Assembly: GCA_001986395.2 (NCBI GenBank)
Contig: MQVO02000033.1
Span: forward strand, 176,484 to 240,483
Length of the DNA stretch: 64,000 bases
Direction: 5' to 3'
Source of the DNA: Irpex lacteus
Lineage: Eukaryota > Basidiomycota > Agaricomycetes > Polyporales > Irpicaceae
The translations under genes and the position numbers were made by a program. Below are positions 26,253 to 38,517 of this stretch, piece by piece. Within the stretch, counting starts at the first letter, position 1. Every line of letters begins with the position of its first letter. The notes under the pieces are model-generated. The model was not told the DNA's origin. It did no database searches and worked only from the letters and a program-made list of their open reading frames with translations.

Positions 26253-27039
26253 GAGTTCCTCTTGATACTAATATGGGTTCTATGCACTTCACTAGATGGT
26301 ATGATAGTGGTACGTGCATCAACAATCACATCAGTTTTTCTGGTCGCTGATCCTGCATTTGCCGTTTGTTGTTCTCCGCGACAGACTTGGATAGGTAGCT
26401 ATGCACTCGCGGAGCGGCGTTACGGTATTCGATGAATAGCAGAAACAAAATAGAACCCGGAATTGGCACGGACTTGGTGGCGTTGATGGCTACCTATACA
26501 TATGTGTGACGTGCAAGTCCTCTTCAATGCCATCTCAACGGCCTAAGGAGGCCTCGCGCACAACCCCACAAATAGCATCTTCTCGTCTAATGCTTTGGCT
26601 GATGTGCAGTATCCAGAATTCGGGAAACCCACCACGCAGCCTTACGTTGATATGAATAAGCGAGGCAAGTCCTCTCTCGATATGATGCATCGCAATGCCC
26701 ATGACACACAAGTTCTGTCTTCCCTGTCTTGTAACCTACCTTGTACGTCATTTGCATTCCCACACATTATTGTAGTTGATAACATGTGACTGTCGATAGG
26801 CTAATAATCACTGTTTAGCGTACTTCTTCCTCCTGCGGTGGCTCTTGGAAGACGAACTTTGGCAGATCAAGTTGCCAGTGATGGCAGGGGATGGATTGTC
26901 ACGGTGTGGGTAAGGTTCAACACTAGTATTTACATGAAAAGCCCTACATTGCGCAGTGATAATCTATAAAAGACATTATACACACGCATCCATAGTACGT
27001 ATCCATCTCCCTTCCACGCCCTTTCCGGTGTCGCCTGAC
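26253..27039. other. Duplicated intergenic region and promoter of P450-3
   Basis: This is a diverged copy of 22084-22867. It has no gene of its own. Confidence 0.6.
26965..26971 (+). promoter_or_regulatory. TATA box of P450-3
   Basis: TATAAAA lies 69-75 nt before the ATG at 27040, the counterpart of the P450-2 TATA box. Confidence 0.55.
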
Positions 27040-29498
27040 ATGGATATGCTAACATTAGTGACGAACAATGCTCGAGTTGACAAGCTCATAAGCGCATTCC
27101 TCACAGATTCAAGGCTTGCCTTGGTGTCAGCATTTCTCCTCGTTGTCATTGGTACATACATTGCACGTGGAGTATACCGCAAACTGCATACCGCACCTGG
27201 GCCTCGCAGACTACCTCTGCTGGGAAACGTTTTACAAATACCGGCGGAATTGCAGTTCCTTCGGTATACAGAGTGGGCGCAAGAATATGGTGCGATAGAA
27301 TATGCTACTATCCATCGTGATATAGTCATCCCGTCAACTCTCTGCGTTACAGGTTCGATTTTCTCTCTGGATGTCCCGGGTCTGCACGTCGTGGTTCTCA
27401 ACACCTACGAAGGAGCGGCTGATATATTCGGTGAGGACGTCTACTAGGATGGCCTGAATCTTTATAGGAAACAGCGACTTATATCTTTGTGACATCTAGA
27501 TCGGCGGTCTAAAATATACAATGACCGACCTCGTCTCATCATGGCGGGTGAAATTCTCGGGTGCAACTCTATCTTCCCTTTTTTGTGCTCGACAGACCTG
27601 TAAGTCGTAGCGAGGTCACTGTCCAGGATTAATCTCAAGTTATAACTAGTCGATGGCGGAGGATGCGCCGTGCGGCACACGAGAGCTTCAACGTCCGAGC
27701 TATCGAGAAATACAAGCCCATACAATATGAGGCTGTTGTTCGGGCTATGCTGCGTACTCTTGCAAATCCAAGCGCTTGGGCGACAAACATAGAAACGTAA
27801 GTTACATCTTCATATGGAATTGCTGGATGAGATAAGCAACGCGTGGCTCATATCGTTCATGCCAGGATCGCTGCGTCGGCCATAGCAAGCACAGTCTACG
27901 GATGGCCGCCTATAGAACCAGACTCTTCTTTGCTCGAGCATGTTTCACACTTCATAGCAGGTATCGGCAAGGCAGCAGTGCCTGGAGCTCATATGGTGGA
28001 TGCAATACCTTTGATGAAGCACATACCGGCATGGCTAGCGGGATGGAAGCAAAGTGGAATGGCCTGGCACGAGAAAGAGAATAGCTTTTTTGGAGGGCTG
28101 AAAGACGATGTCAAGAGAAAGATCGTAAAGTTTGCCTCGACTTGTCTGTGTCAGTAGTTTGATTGATTGTATTTCTTCCCTAGGATGACGTGAAGGAAGA
28201 ACCTCAAATGAACTGGATTTCGGAGCTCTTTGCATCGCAAGACCGTTTGGGTCTGCTGGATAAGGAGCTTACATGGTTACCCGCTACGATGTTGTGAGTT
28301 CAGTCACCATCTTTCAAAATGTTTCATGGATCATTTCTGAGTGATATATATCCCAATAGCCTCGCTGGAACGGATACGGTAGGCGTTCCTCGTACAAAGA
28401 ATTATCAGCAATGTTTTCTAAGCACTCCTTCTAGACCGCGTCTGCTCTCGTTTACTGTGTCCTCGCAATGCTTCATTACCCGGACACACTACGCAAAGCC
28501 CAAGCAGAGCTAGACAGAGAGGTAGGTCGGGCACGAGCTCCTACTTTCGAGGACAGCAAAAACCTCCCGTATGTACGCGCCATCGTACGCGAGACACTGC
28601 GATGGCGCGCACCCGTTCCTCTCGGTATGTGAGCTTTATTCATAGCAGAGATACTATACTGAGGTACTTTCATAGGCCTCCCGCATACCGCAACAGAGGT
28701 AAGTATCAATACAGGGATCAAGTCAGCACTATGGTCATGATAGACGGTTATATTTAGGATGGCTGGTATAATGGCTATTTCATCCCCAAAGGTAAGTCCC
28801 TTTCCATGATTACGGTTATGATAGAGGGAAGATACTTAACATCCTTTTGAAGGCTCGATGGTCGTCGGAAACGTTTGGTATGTGTCTTATCATCCCCTAA
28901 CACTGTTTATCCGAAGCTGAAAGTCGATTACTCCTTACTGTCGATGCAGGGCTATGAATAGGTAAAAGATTTGCCCACCATTGTCAGCACGTTCACAAAC
29001 TTATACGCACTTTTATCTGCAGGGATCCCTCCGTCTATCCCGACTTTGATACCTTCCGGCCTGAGCGATTCCTCGATGAATCAGGCCAGGTAGAGACCGC
29101 ACCACCGGATACTCACAATATGGGTCATACCAGCTATGGCTTCGGAACGCGGTAAGCAGATGTGTGGTACAAATACTTCTGAGGCGTGACGCTAATGAGG
29201 AGTCAGTATCTGTCCAGGGATGCATTTTGCCAACCAGGAGTTGTTCATCGCGATAGCCGTGATGTTATGGTCCTTCGACATCCGACCTCTCGTAGATGAG
29301 AAAGGCGAAGCTATACTACCACCTACAGATGAATGGGTCGATGATGCGATTGTAGTGTGAGTGCTTTAGTCACTGCAAGTGTAGAGATATGCTCACGGTG
29401 GAAACAGGCGTCCGGCGTCCTTCCAATGCAACTTCACCCCAAGGTTCTCTGATGTGCAGGAGATCCTTGAGAATACTAGCAGGATGGGTGTGGCTTAG
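27040..29498 (+). CDS. Cytochrome P450 (P450-3)
   Basis: This is the tandem paralogue of P450-2. The ATG at 27040 begins MDMLTLVTNNARVDKL; then come an anchor (LALVSAFLLVVIGTYIA) and the hinge TAPGPRRLPLLGN. Landmarks are RWRRMRRAAHESFN, TVYGWPPIEPDSS, the I-helix FLAGTDT then ASALVYC (with conserved Thr), the K-helix ETLRW, FDTFRPERFLDE, and the heme loop YGFGTR|ICPGMHFANQ. It ends TSRMGVA with stop TAG at 29496-29498. Intron positions match P450-1 and P450-2. The first donor is GTGCGA, a weaker site than in its paralogue. All exons join in frame, so it should be functional. Substrate unknown; no redox partner or scaffold-forming enzyme lies nearby. Confidence 0.9.
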
Positions 29499-30144
29499 CA
29501 GCCTAATGTTGCAATTAATGGAAGCCCCTGTATCTGCACAGACAAATGATTTGGCAAATAAATTCAGCCCAAGCGCAAAACTTGATTAATGAGTGATCAC
29601 CTGTGCGGCCACTGCTTATTCTTCCCAACTTCCTACTACCAATCATGCACTGGACCACAATGATTAGTCGTCCTTGCCCTCGAATTCAGCGCTATTCCTG
29701 TGTGAATATTATCCTAGTTTTCCAGCTATCCATGCCGCTTGTGTCTATGGCCGCTTTTTCGACCAATGAGTGATCTTGGCTAACTACACTGCTGGCGTGG
29801 CGCTGTCGACCACATCACCTTCGACTGTCATATGACGACTCAACATACGACCAATGCTCGCCTACACCTCCGTTGACGGACGGATCATCACTGCGGGGGA
29901 CTTGGGTAAGATGGTTGGAGGATGGTATATAAAGAGTTAGACGAGTGAATATTTGATCGATATTCGACACCCATTATTCCGAATTCTTGGTTTCGACGAC
30001 CCGCGAGGGCGCACAGAAAACACAGCTTGCCTCGGGACATTTCTTCTACCTTTCGGACTCTCTTGCTCGTTGATCCTATAACTTCCTCTGGGACTTCTTG
30101 CTTTTTTTACGACGACTGCGACGACCACCACTACCACGTCCAAC
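29499..30144. other. P450-3 3' flank and arginase promoter
   Basis: The duplicated P450 flank ends near 29665. The rest is unique upstream sequence of arginase. No gene is seen. Confidence 0.4.
29926..29934 (+). promoter_or_regulatory. TATA box of arginase
   Basis: TATATAAAG lies about 210 nt before the ATG, allowing a long 5' leader. Confidence 0.5.
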
Positions 30145-31578
30145 ATGCCAGCCACGCACAATGAAGCTTCGGCTAGCCGGTTTATCAAGGAACCTAAAAG
30201 TCTCGCAGTGCGTCTTCTCGCTTCAACTGGCAACGCGAAATCTGCTTGTATACTGATGCAGATTTTCTAGATTGTAGGATGTCCGTTCAGGTGGGTGTAT
30301 TGCGTAGTCTGAGTTAAATGAGAGAGACAGCGTCTGACGAGATGTTCTTCATTCAATGTAACTCAATAACGATGGATGTAGCGGAGGCCAGGTGCGTGTT
30401 TGCCATCTCACTCACGTTCATCTAATCTAATCTATACTCTCCATAAATCACACGACACTTAGCCCCGTCCAGGCGTCGATCAAGGTCCCATCCACCTCGT
30501 CGAAGCCGGCCTGCCCAAGCAGCTCGAAGAGCTCGGTTGGAAAGTTCATTTCGATGGTCACCATCAGTTCGAGGATATCACCAACTCCATCGTCAGCGAT
30601 CCCGACATTGGCAAGCTGAAGAACCCGCGGTTGGTGTCCAGAGTGTGTGAGGAGGTGGCAAAGGCGGTTGGCGGCCACGCAAAGGAGGGTGTACTACCCG
30701 TTACACTCGGTGGCGATCACTCATTGGTATGTCGTCGGTTCACTCGACCGAGAGAAATCTAAGTCATAGTTGACGATGGGTGTGTTGTCTGTATCATAGG
30801 CAATGGGCACCATTTCCGGCACATTAGAGTGAGTTAAGTACACTCTACCCCAGCTTAATCCTATCTCATCCGTTGCCCTCCCTTCCAGCCAATACCCTGA
30901 CGCATGCGTGATCTGGATCGATGCCCACGCCGACATCAACACCGCCGAAACAACCGACACAGGCAACATCCACGGCATGCCCGTCTCCTTCCTCCTCGGG
31001 CTCGGCACGCCCATCCCAGAGTTCGCCTGGGTCAAGCCGCAACTCAAACCGAACAAGATCGTCTACATTGGTCTGCGCGACGTCGACGCCGGGGAGAAGA
31101 GGATCCTGAAGGAGAATGGGATCAAGGCGTTCTCGATGCACGAGGTGGACAAGTATGGGATTGGGAAGGTGGTGGAGTTGGCGTTGGACCATGTGAACCC
31201 GAAGAGGGATTTGCCCATCCATTTGAGCTTTGATGTGGATGCGTTGGATCCGACTGTTGCCCCTTCGACGGGTACTCCGGTATGTTTCGTTTCTCTACAA
31301 TTGAAGGAAGATGATGGCTGAAGTATCTGCTTTGCTAGGTTCGTGGTGGGTTATCTTTCAGAGAGGGGCACTACATCTGTGAGGCCATCTACGAAACCGG
31401 ATGTTTGGTTGCTCTCGACATTATGGTACGCACTTCGTGCAGTGTGTACTCAATGACCGAAATGCTGATGTTCTTATAGGAGGTCAACCCATCTTTGGCT
31501 AAGGAAGACGACGTGAAGCAGACCGTCGCCGTCGGGTGCTCTTTGGCACGCTCGGCCCTCGGAGAGACCCTCCTCTAG
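30145..31578 (+). CDS. CAR1: Arginase
   Basis: Arginase hydrolyses L-arginine to ornithine and urea, the first step of arginine catabolism. The ATG at 30145 begins [20 protein letters not shown]. The spliced protein then reads [20 protein letters not shown]. Mn-binding motifs are [20 protein letters not shown] (D-A-H-x-D) and [18 protein letters not shown]. The end is [17 protein letters not shown], stop TAG at 31576-31578. Length is near the usual ~310-320 residues. A 10-nt microexon (30382-30391, CGGAGGCCAG) encodes the middle of FSGGQ and is needed for the conserved frame. Other introns are at about 30209-30265, 30292-30381, 30392-30461, 30727-30799 and 31280-31338. Confidence 0.97.
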
Positions 31579-31958
31579 ATGTTTCTAGACGTTTGAAGGA
31601 TTAAGACTGTATTGTACGACAAATTGTATCGTTACATACTACTATCTAGCAACTACCAGTGCACTGCACAGGACTCTGACTTAAACACCAAGTACTAAGT
31701 AGCGCGGCCGCCGTCACAGATCAGAGTACCGCGTCCATCGAGTATCGACAATCAGAACAACATCGCGGATAGAGACACCTCCTTTCTTTAACTTACGACA
31801 AAGAGGATATACCAGTGTGCATGTAGACCGCAGATCAAGCATCATCATGACGGACAGTGAGCAAATGAGACCGAATTACATTCCAAAAATCATACGAGTT
31901 ACTACAATACACCGGAGCTGAAGAACAAGGAAGTCTACATCGATCATGGCCACGCCCA
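31579..31958. other. Convergent intergenic region between arginase and the OPT transporter
   Basis: It holds the 3' flanks of both genes; no gene or repeat is seen. Confidence 0.35.
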
Positions 31959-34900
31959 CTAGTTATCAGGGGCAAGACAACGATCGGCTGAAAGGTTGAG
32001 GTCTGCGGAAAGTGTAAGTCCGATTGTTGGACAACGAAGTCCAGAGCGGAAGACGTACCGTTACCCCACCATGCAGGGAAGTCGTGCGCATTGCCCGCAG
32101 CTCCAAACACAGCAAAGTTGAGGATGAAACTGATAACTTGAGTGCCACCGTCGAGAGCAGCGGCGACGATGTAACTGTAAGAAGCAGAAAAGAGGATGTT
32201 AGGTCTGCTCTGGCTAGACTAGGGCATGGAAGACACATACTTGTACTTCGTGAACCACCTCGGGTAGCGAGTACGCACCCACCATTGCGAGAAGATACCA
32301 ATAACCATAGAGGGGCTAAACGAATCCCACAGTCAACAAACCGTTCCGTATCGTGTCACAGAGAAAGAGAAACTCACTTTACGGAGGTGTTGATACCAAC
32401 GGACAAGTAGCAAGAGTACTGCATGATGATGGAGGTGTTGAAGTTCTGGAAGCCAGCCTTAGGCCAGAAGTAGTGCTGAACGATGACAAGGTATTGAGTA
32501 TCGCATGAGGCGAGGTGTAGTGGAGATTGGCACTTACAGCAAGCACGAAGGGAAGGGGGAGGACAACACCGATGGCGAGTGAAATGGGAACCATGCGGTA
32601 GGTAGCTCCAGGGCCGAACATCTGGGGACCCAGGGCACCCCATGAGATGGCGTTGGAGTTGTAGCCTTGAGCGTTCTGTCCGGACCAGAGACGGGTACCA
32701 GAGATCGAAAGCAGAGCTAACAGCGAGCACAGCGTCAGAGGAGAGAAAACAATCCCGAGTGCACTGTACATACCATCACGGTTACTCTCGATGATAGACA
32801 ACATCATAACGTAGTTGAGGATAGCACCGACGACGGTACCTGTTATCAAATTTGTCAGAACAGGGTACACGCCGAGAAATGCAGAGCACTTACCCATGAT
32901 CTGCATGAGGAAGGTAACACGGGGAGCAAGCTTGACGTATTGACCAAGCTTCAAGTCTTGCAGGAGCGCAATGCCCTGGATCATAGGGTGCTGACCGTAG
33001 AGGGCACCATACATGTTCGCGACGGGCTTGCCGGGAAGGATGTAAGCTGTACAGAAGGCAGCAACGGTCAGATTTTATTGCCTCCATTCTTACATGGTTA
33101 TTGCTCACCGGTGATCATCTGGAAGAAACCAGTGCCCGAGGAGCTGAACTCGTAGAAACCGATGGTGGCCGCCAACATTCCATAAAGGGCGCAGAAAACG
33201 AAGGAGATGATGACAAGCACGGTGAGTGTCCACCATGGCATACCAGAGTGACCGGTGTAGTTGGCTGTGCGCACCATTGAGTAAGTATGATCACGGGCTC
33301 GCGTGTGGCGACTTACTGGCTTGAGCGATACCGTAAGCACCGAGGAGCACAAGGTAGTACCACCAACGGGGGATTGCCTTGTACGCCTTCATCTTCTCGT
33401 AGTGCTGAAGAGTCCCATGTAAGAACGCTAGAATACACCCAACAGAAGATGATACGCACAGGATCGTGGATCTCAAGAGGGATGCGGTTCCAGGGGTTGA
33501 ACGAGCGGAAGAATGGCTTGAGATCGTCCCAGTGCCAGATAAGCACGTGAGTGAACACAGCTCCGAGGGACAAGTTGGACGTGATGAGATACAACGCGTT
33601 GGTCGCAGAGAACCATGCAGGCTGTTCAGAGGAATGTCAGACAATGGTCGTATGGAAAACACGACAATACGGACCCCAAGCTCCGCGTACTTCTCTGCGT
33701 CGAACTTGCCGTTCGTGAGGAGAGCTGTTTGGTTGTACTGGGATCCATCCGAGGCCTGAAGGGCACGGGATTAGAGATGACAGCAAACTCTCAGGCGGGA
33801 ATATGCGTACAAAGATAGCCTGGCTCATGAATGGGAATGCCTTGGCGTTCCAGAGGTTGCCGTAGTACACCGCGCTCATGAGAATGTACGTCAAGATGAT
33901 ACCGATATCCTGGTTGATCTGGAGCCACAGAGGGTTGAACAAGCAGTTCGAGCCGATGAGATTCCAGTCGAGGGACCAGGAGAGAAGCCCCATGCCCTCG
34001 TTGTTGCTTGCACCACCGAAGATGTTGCGGAACACAGAGCTGTGGTTGTTGGCCAAGCAGAAGATCGAGATACCGGTGAGCAAGGGGAAGATCCCTACAA
34101 GATGGACGAATGTCAGAATGATGTATGACGGCCAGCGGACGGTGTACTCACATTGAGGGATGATTTCCCAGCTTAACATCGAAGGACTTATCAGAACGTA
34201 GTGCGTCATATAAACCTAATTAAGTACTCACACAAACATAACCCTGCATGTGACAGTCAGTAATGAAAGGAACATGGATCAAGTTTCTGCACTCACGAGA
34301 AGATGATCCAGAAGAGCCTCACACGCTTCGATGTCATCTGGCGATCCCAGTGAAGAGCCTGGAAAAGATTCGCAGTGGAGACTGAGGGAAATAGTAGCGT
34401 GAGTGCGCCGCCATGAGAAAAATCTGATCACACCCACTGTTAGCCGGCCAGAAGCACTTCGTGGGCTTCACAAGGATGTCCGAGAGGAGTCCCGCAAACC
34501 CGTATCCAAGAAGCTGAGACCCGATAAGAGTGAAAATAGCAATTCCAGCATTCTAAGTATATTTTAGTCCCGTCCAACGAGAAGTGCACATTGTCTCAGC
34601 TCACCATCTTGTTGTTGTAGTACACTGAATAGATGTACAGTCAGCGAACACGTCAGTTGAATTAAGGGCAGAAAGAGACTGACAGTCCTGTACGGAGATA
34701 ACTTGGATGGCGGTGGCGGATCCAGCGGCGGTGGAAGACATGATAATGATAGCAACATGTTCCTTGACTATCGTGCCACTTAGCATAAGCCGTTCATTCT
34801 TCTAATCGGTTCACTTACTGTTGAAGGGGCCGGGGTTGATCCATTTGAAAATACCGCGAGATGGAAGACCAAGATGCATGAGGTTACCGAGCCAATACGT

Positions 34901-35391
34901 CAAGACAAGCAAAAAGAGCTGTGAAACGCTCAGTGTCTGTGGCTTGAAGTAGTAAATCTGCGCGAGGACACTAAAGCACCGTCAGTTCTACAGAGAAATG
35001 GTCATGCCTGATTGGTGACTTACGCGCCGAATGCCGAGAAACCAAGACCGAGGAAGAAGGTTCGGAACGTCAGGGAAGGGAGATCCGGGTCATCGTGGGT
35101 GGTCAAGACCTATAAAATTGGATATAGTCGTGTCATTAGTGGAACGCCTCTTTCGCTGCCTGGTTGCATACTTGCCTTCAAGGCGACGTCCGCCGCGTCC
35201 TGAATGAGGTACTCCTCGTCATCGGCCTCATCGTTCTGAAGCCTCTCCTCGAAGGCCTCAATGTCTTTGACGACCGTGGCATCGTCGATACCCTTCTTCT
35301 CGTCGGAGTCGAAAGAGACCTTCTCGCTGGGCGTGCGAAGCTTCTCCTCGTTGTAGGTGAGACCGGGCTCTTGAGGGGCGATGTCAGCCAT
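31959..35391 (-). CDS. Oligopeptide transporter, OPT family
   Basis: A proton-coupled plasma-membrane importer of small peptides. The ATG at 35391 begins MADIAPQEPGLTYNEEKL; a ~100-residue acidic cytosolic tail follows. Family signatures are FLGLGFSAFGAVLAQIYYF, LGNLMHLGLPSRGIFKWINP, PGPFNVKEHVAIIIMSSTAA (the OPT NPG region), and late blocks MLAATIGFYEFSSSGTGFFQ, GALGPQMFGPGATYRM and VIGIFSQWWVRTRYPRWF. The protein ends FPAWWGN, then DLNLSADRCLAPDN, with the stop at 31959. It is interrupted by many short introns, the last at about 31998-32057. I did not resolve every exon boundary. The upstream flank has a TATA box. Confidence 0.93.
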
Positions 35392-38009
35392 GGCTAAGCT
35401 TGAAGGGCAGGTAGACCTCGAATGGTTATCTTGCGACGTAAGACGCATATATAGGCCCCAGTGGAAGCGTATCCACGGCACCACATGCTCCTACGCCGTC
35501 CGATAAAAGCTACCAGAAGAAGACATGGGGTCCCATGCGTTATCGTGCCTGAAGCAGCACAGATCTGTCGCTCGCCGGCCGCCAGCGGGAAACTCCAGAT
35601 CTCCCAGGAAGTATTTCTGGCCACACGCGACCCAAGTGTATATCAGCATCAAAACTTGTCCCGCTCATATTGCGATAAGTAGAAGAAACTAACCAAAAGC
35701 TCCAGATGTGTCTGTTTATTGAACAGGCGCTGAAACATCGTGTAGTACTTCAAGGTTCCAGAACGCATCGTCCTTGGTAGCGTTTCGCCAGCCCTCGACT
35801 GAGTATCAAAGGGTATCAAGCCCTCCGCCGAACATACGAAATGCGCATGTAACGTAAGCGATGACCTATCATTTCTGCGACGTATACCCTGGAGCAGGCC
35901 CTGATAAGCCGGCTATAGATGGCAACGGGTGCTGAGAAAAGCTTGCATCTCTGTACAGAATGTAAAATCTACACACCGACATCTCAATAGAGTATGTTCT
36001 CCCAGATCCAGTGCGAGAACGTTTCGGCGGCACGAGCGTGGCATGAGCGCATGGCTTCTGTTCTCATGTGGACGAACAGATAAGAATTCGGAGGTTGCTG
36101 ATAGGGTAGGCGACGTCCCATCATTCATACGATAACCCTGCTGGTGGGTGGATATAGTCTGAGGGACCATTCAGTTCCATTGTGCTATCGCAAGGCAAAC
36201 GGAGTAACGCCAACGCCACCCGCAGTTACGATCTATGTATAAATGTCGATACGAGCAGCCTACGAAATGCTGCTCGTGAACTTGCCAACTGCGGAAGCGA
36301 GTCCCATATTGCACCCAAAGCAGCATCAACTATTAGCGCACAACGATAGATAAGGACTTTTGTCTCACTTCTAATATTAAGCTGATCACCCGGTGGCCAT
36401 CAATGTTTTTCCATCAATTCCGAAAAGAACAAGTCTCGTTCGCGTAACTTTGGTTCATGACGCTCCTAGATGCCAAGTGAGCCAAATACCTCGACAAAAG
36501 AGGAAACATCGTGCATCACCGCCCGCACATCTGCTCGCTTCACGTTGTCTGAACCCAGCGACGGAGGACGAAGGAGCTGAAGTCTGCTGAAGTTTGAAAT
36601 ATGAACTCACGGATCATTTCAATTATCCTAGGCGCGCTGTGGTGAGAGCCTATTATAGTAAGTGTCTTCAGAATCGAAGGCGGACCGCCTCGCCGACTCG
36701 GCCAGACACTCCTATATAGATAAGAGAAGAGGTTCATAGCAGTGGGCAGGGATCCAAAGCTGATCGACTTTGCGCTGGCCACTAACTGCCGATTCCAAGA
36801 CCGTTCTAGTATGTATCTTCTTTGCAGCCGTGTTGGGTATCGTGCGGTGTCGGTGTGGTGTCGGTAGCATGTAAAGAATCCGTTATCTGAACAGGGTGTG
36901 CTCCTTGCGCTTTCAGCCATTGACGTATATCACTAGTTCGGAAAACATATCAGTCTGTGGCCATATGCTGATGGTACATGAGGTGTTCATATGCCATACG
37001 TACCTCATGATGGATTGCCTCTCTTACTGTGGGCGGCGATGGATGGTGAGTTGGCAACAATAATAGCGATACTTGGCAAGGAGACTTCTGGCTGGCGCCG
37101 TGACACCTCAAGTCGACTATCATGTAGCTCTATGTAGCTTGACATTCTAAAAATGATGCATGCGAAGGTGTAAGTATCCAAAGTGGTGTTTCTTATTTAA
37201 GGAAACTGTACAGTGCCTGGATCTACGAGTCCAAGCACTGAAGTACTCAACTGCACGTCATCGCAATTTTTCAGAATACACAAACCTTGCAGGTAGTCTC
37301 GACTTCTTTGGAGAACTGGATCCCCGAATTCCTTCGAAGAAGGCATCGTTGATGATCCCTCTTCGAGCTTCAGGGACACAGCCTTCCATCTTCAGGGACA
37401 GGTACGCCAGAGTACACAGAAATGGGAGACTTGCCGGGCACGATAGACCGAATAGGATACGGAAGAGTCCAGCAGAAGCAGGCAAGATGGGCCTAACCCT
37501 ATTGCCCAATGGGTTCCGGGTCACAGGCGAGGCCGCGGCGGGGGCAAATGCTATCTTCTCCAAAATAGTATCATGGGCGATCGAGTGTCTTCGTGATCGA
37601 TGATACTGCATCCTTCGACGTTGCCTATCAGGTCGCGTGCCCCTGGCGGCAGGGGCGCGCCTAGGTGCGCACTATAGAAAGATAAGCTTTCTTTTCTATA
37701 ATTCAGGTAGAAGGAACGATCGTTCGTTAGATATCAGCGTATTATAAATAGAACACACCTACTTTCTCCTCAGAACACCTCCGGATTATCGGCCAGTAAG
37801 TGTAGCCTACGGCCGATCGTTAGCTCTAAACAGATGAGTAGTTGTCGTGGAAGGGAGACTACCAGCATCTCATGAAATACCTCCGCACAGCGTGTCCTCA
37901 AGGTCCATTCTGCCATCATCGAGAGCTAGGTGAATTAAGCGTTGCAGAAATAGCACGTTACATGCGCCTGTCACAATTAGAGGCCACAAGAGAATGATAC
38001 TTACGACGC
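35392..38009. other. Gene-poor region downstream of the OPT promoter
   Basis: About 2.6 kb without a recognisable gene. An open frame on the minus strand at 36540-36920 (126 codons, containing SILKTLTIIGSHHSAPRIIE) has the leucine-rich flavour of F-box protein tails and might be a gene remnant. Both strands are open at about 37160-37611, and neither reading is familiar. A GC-rich hairpin (GCCCCT-GGCGGC-AGGGGC, about 37639-37656), an inverted repeat near 37676-37697 and a TATAAATA at 37743-37750 lie together and may be a worn mobile-element end. Confidence 0.35.
35447..35454 (-). promoter_or_regulatory. TATA box of the OPT transporter
   Basis: On the minus strand CTATATAT lies about 56-63 nt before the ATG at 35391. 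Confidence 0.5.
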
Positions 38010-38273
38010 TCACAACAAATAATGGAGGCCGTCGTATCCCAGTTTAATTCCAACTTCCTGAAAGCAAGGTCTCTTCGTCAGCGAGAGGTCGACGCATTGC
38101 ATGTTGCAGAAATAACGCGTGTATGCGCTTACCTCGGTAAATTTCGACGCGTCTGTCTCCTCGCCTACACAGAACATGCAAGGTTTACAAGAGGCGATGG
38201 TTGACGACGTACTCTCCGCAATACTGAAAGCTATTGCTGGTTCGTCGGTCGTCGTCTCGAGAGTTGAGAGCAT
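38010..38273 (-). CDS. Possible small protein of unknown function
   Basis: The ATG at 38273 opens an 87-codon frame (MLSTLETTTDEPAIAFSIAE, then CKPCMFCVGEETD). A consensus intron could be removed at 38058-38132 (GTAAGC...TTTCAG, 75 nt), which keeps frame and gives 62 residues ending LGYDGLHYLL. A cysteine cluster (CKPCMFC) is the only visible motif. A TATA-like string lies upstream near 38297-38305. I do not recognise it. It is divergent from the UBLCP1-like gene and could be part of that gene's upstream transcription. Support is only the splice sites and open frame. Confidence 0.22.
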   Translation of the reverse strand: MLSTLETTTDEPAIAFSIAESTSSTIASCKPCMFCVGEETDASKFTEVSAYTRYFCNMQCVDLSLTKRPCFQEVGIKLGYDGLHYLL

Positions 38274-38517
38274 TCAACAGCTGGCTACCGCAGGCAATAT
38301 ATATCACCGTCCTAGCCATAAAGCCAGCTGGCGCTTACCTTCGCCGGACGCGGTTTGTCACTCTGTGACACAAATATCACGCGCCACGTGCTGAGGACCT
38401 ACACGCGTACATTGCGTGGCGTCGCTCTTAACGAGACTGCTTATTGACCACGACGGCGTAATAACTTCGTATACGCTCAACGAACCACTTACCATTTGGT
38501 TTAATAGACAGCTAGGA

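Noticed and set aside
19672..31578. P450 genes plus arginase and transporter as a biosynthetic gene cluster
   Set aside because: No core enzyme (polyketide synthase, NRPS, terpene synthase) or cluster regulator is present, and arginase is ordinary metabolism.
37160..37611. Overlapping open frames of 117-147 codons on both strands
   Set aside because: There is no known motif, no splice-supported model and no clear coding bias; they are mentioned only in the gene-poor region entry.
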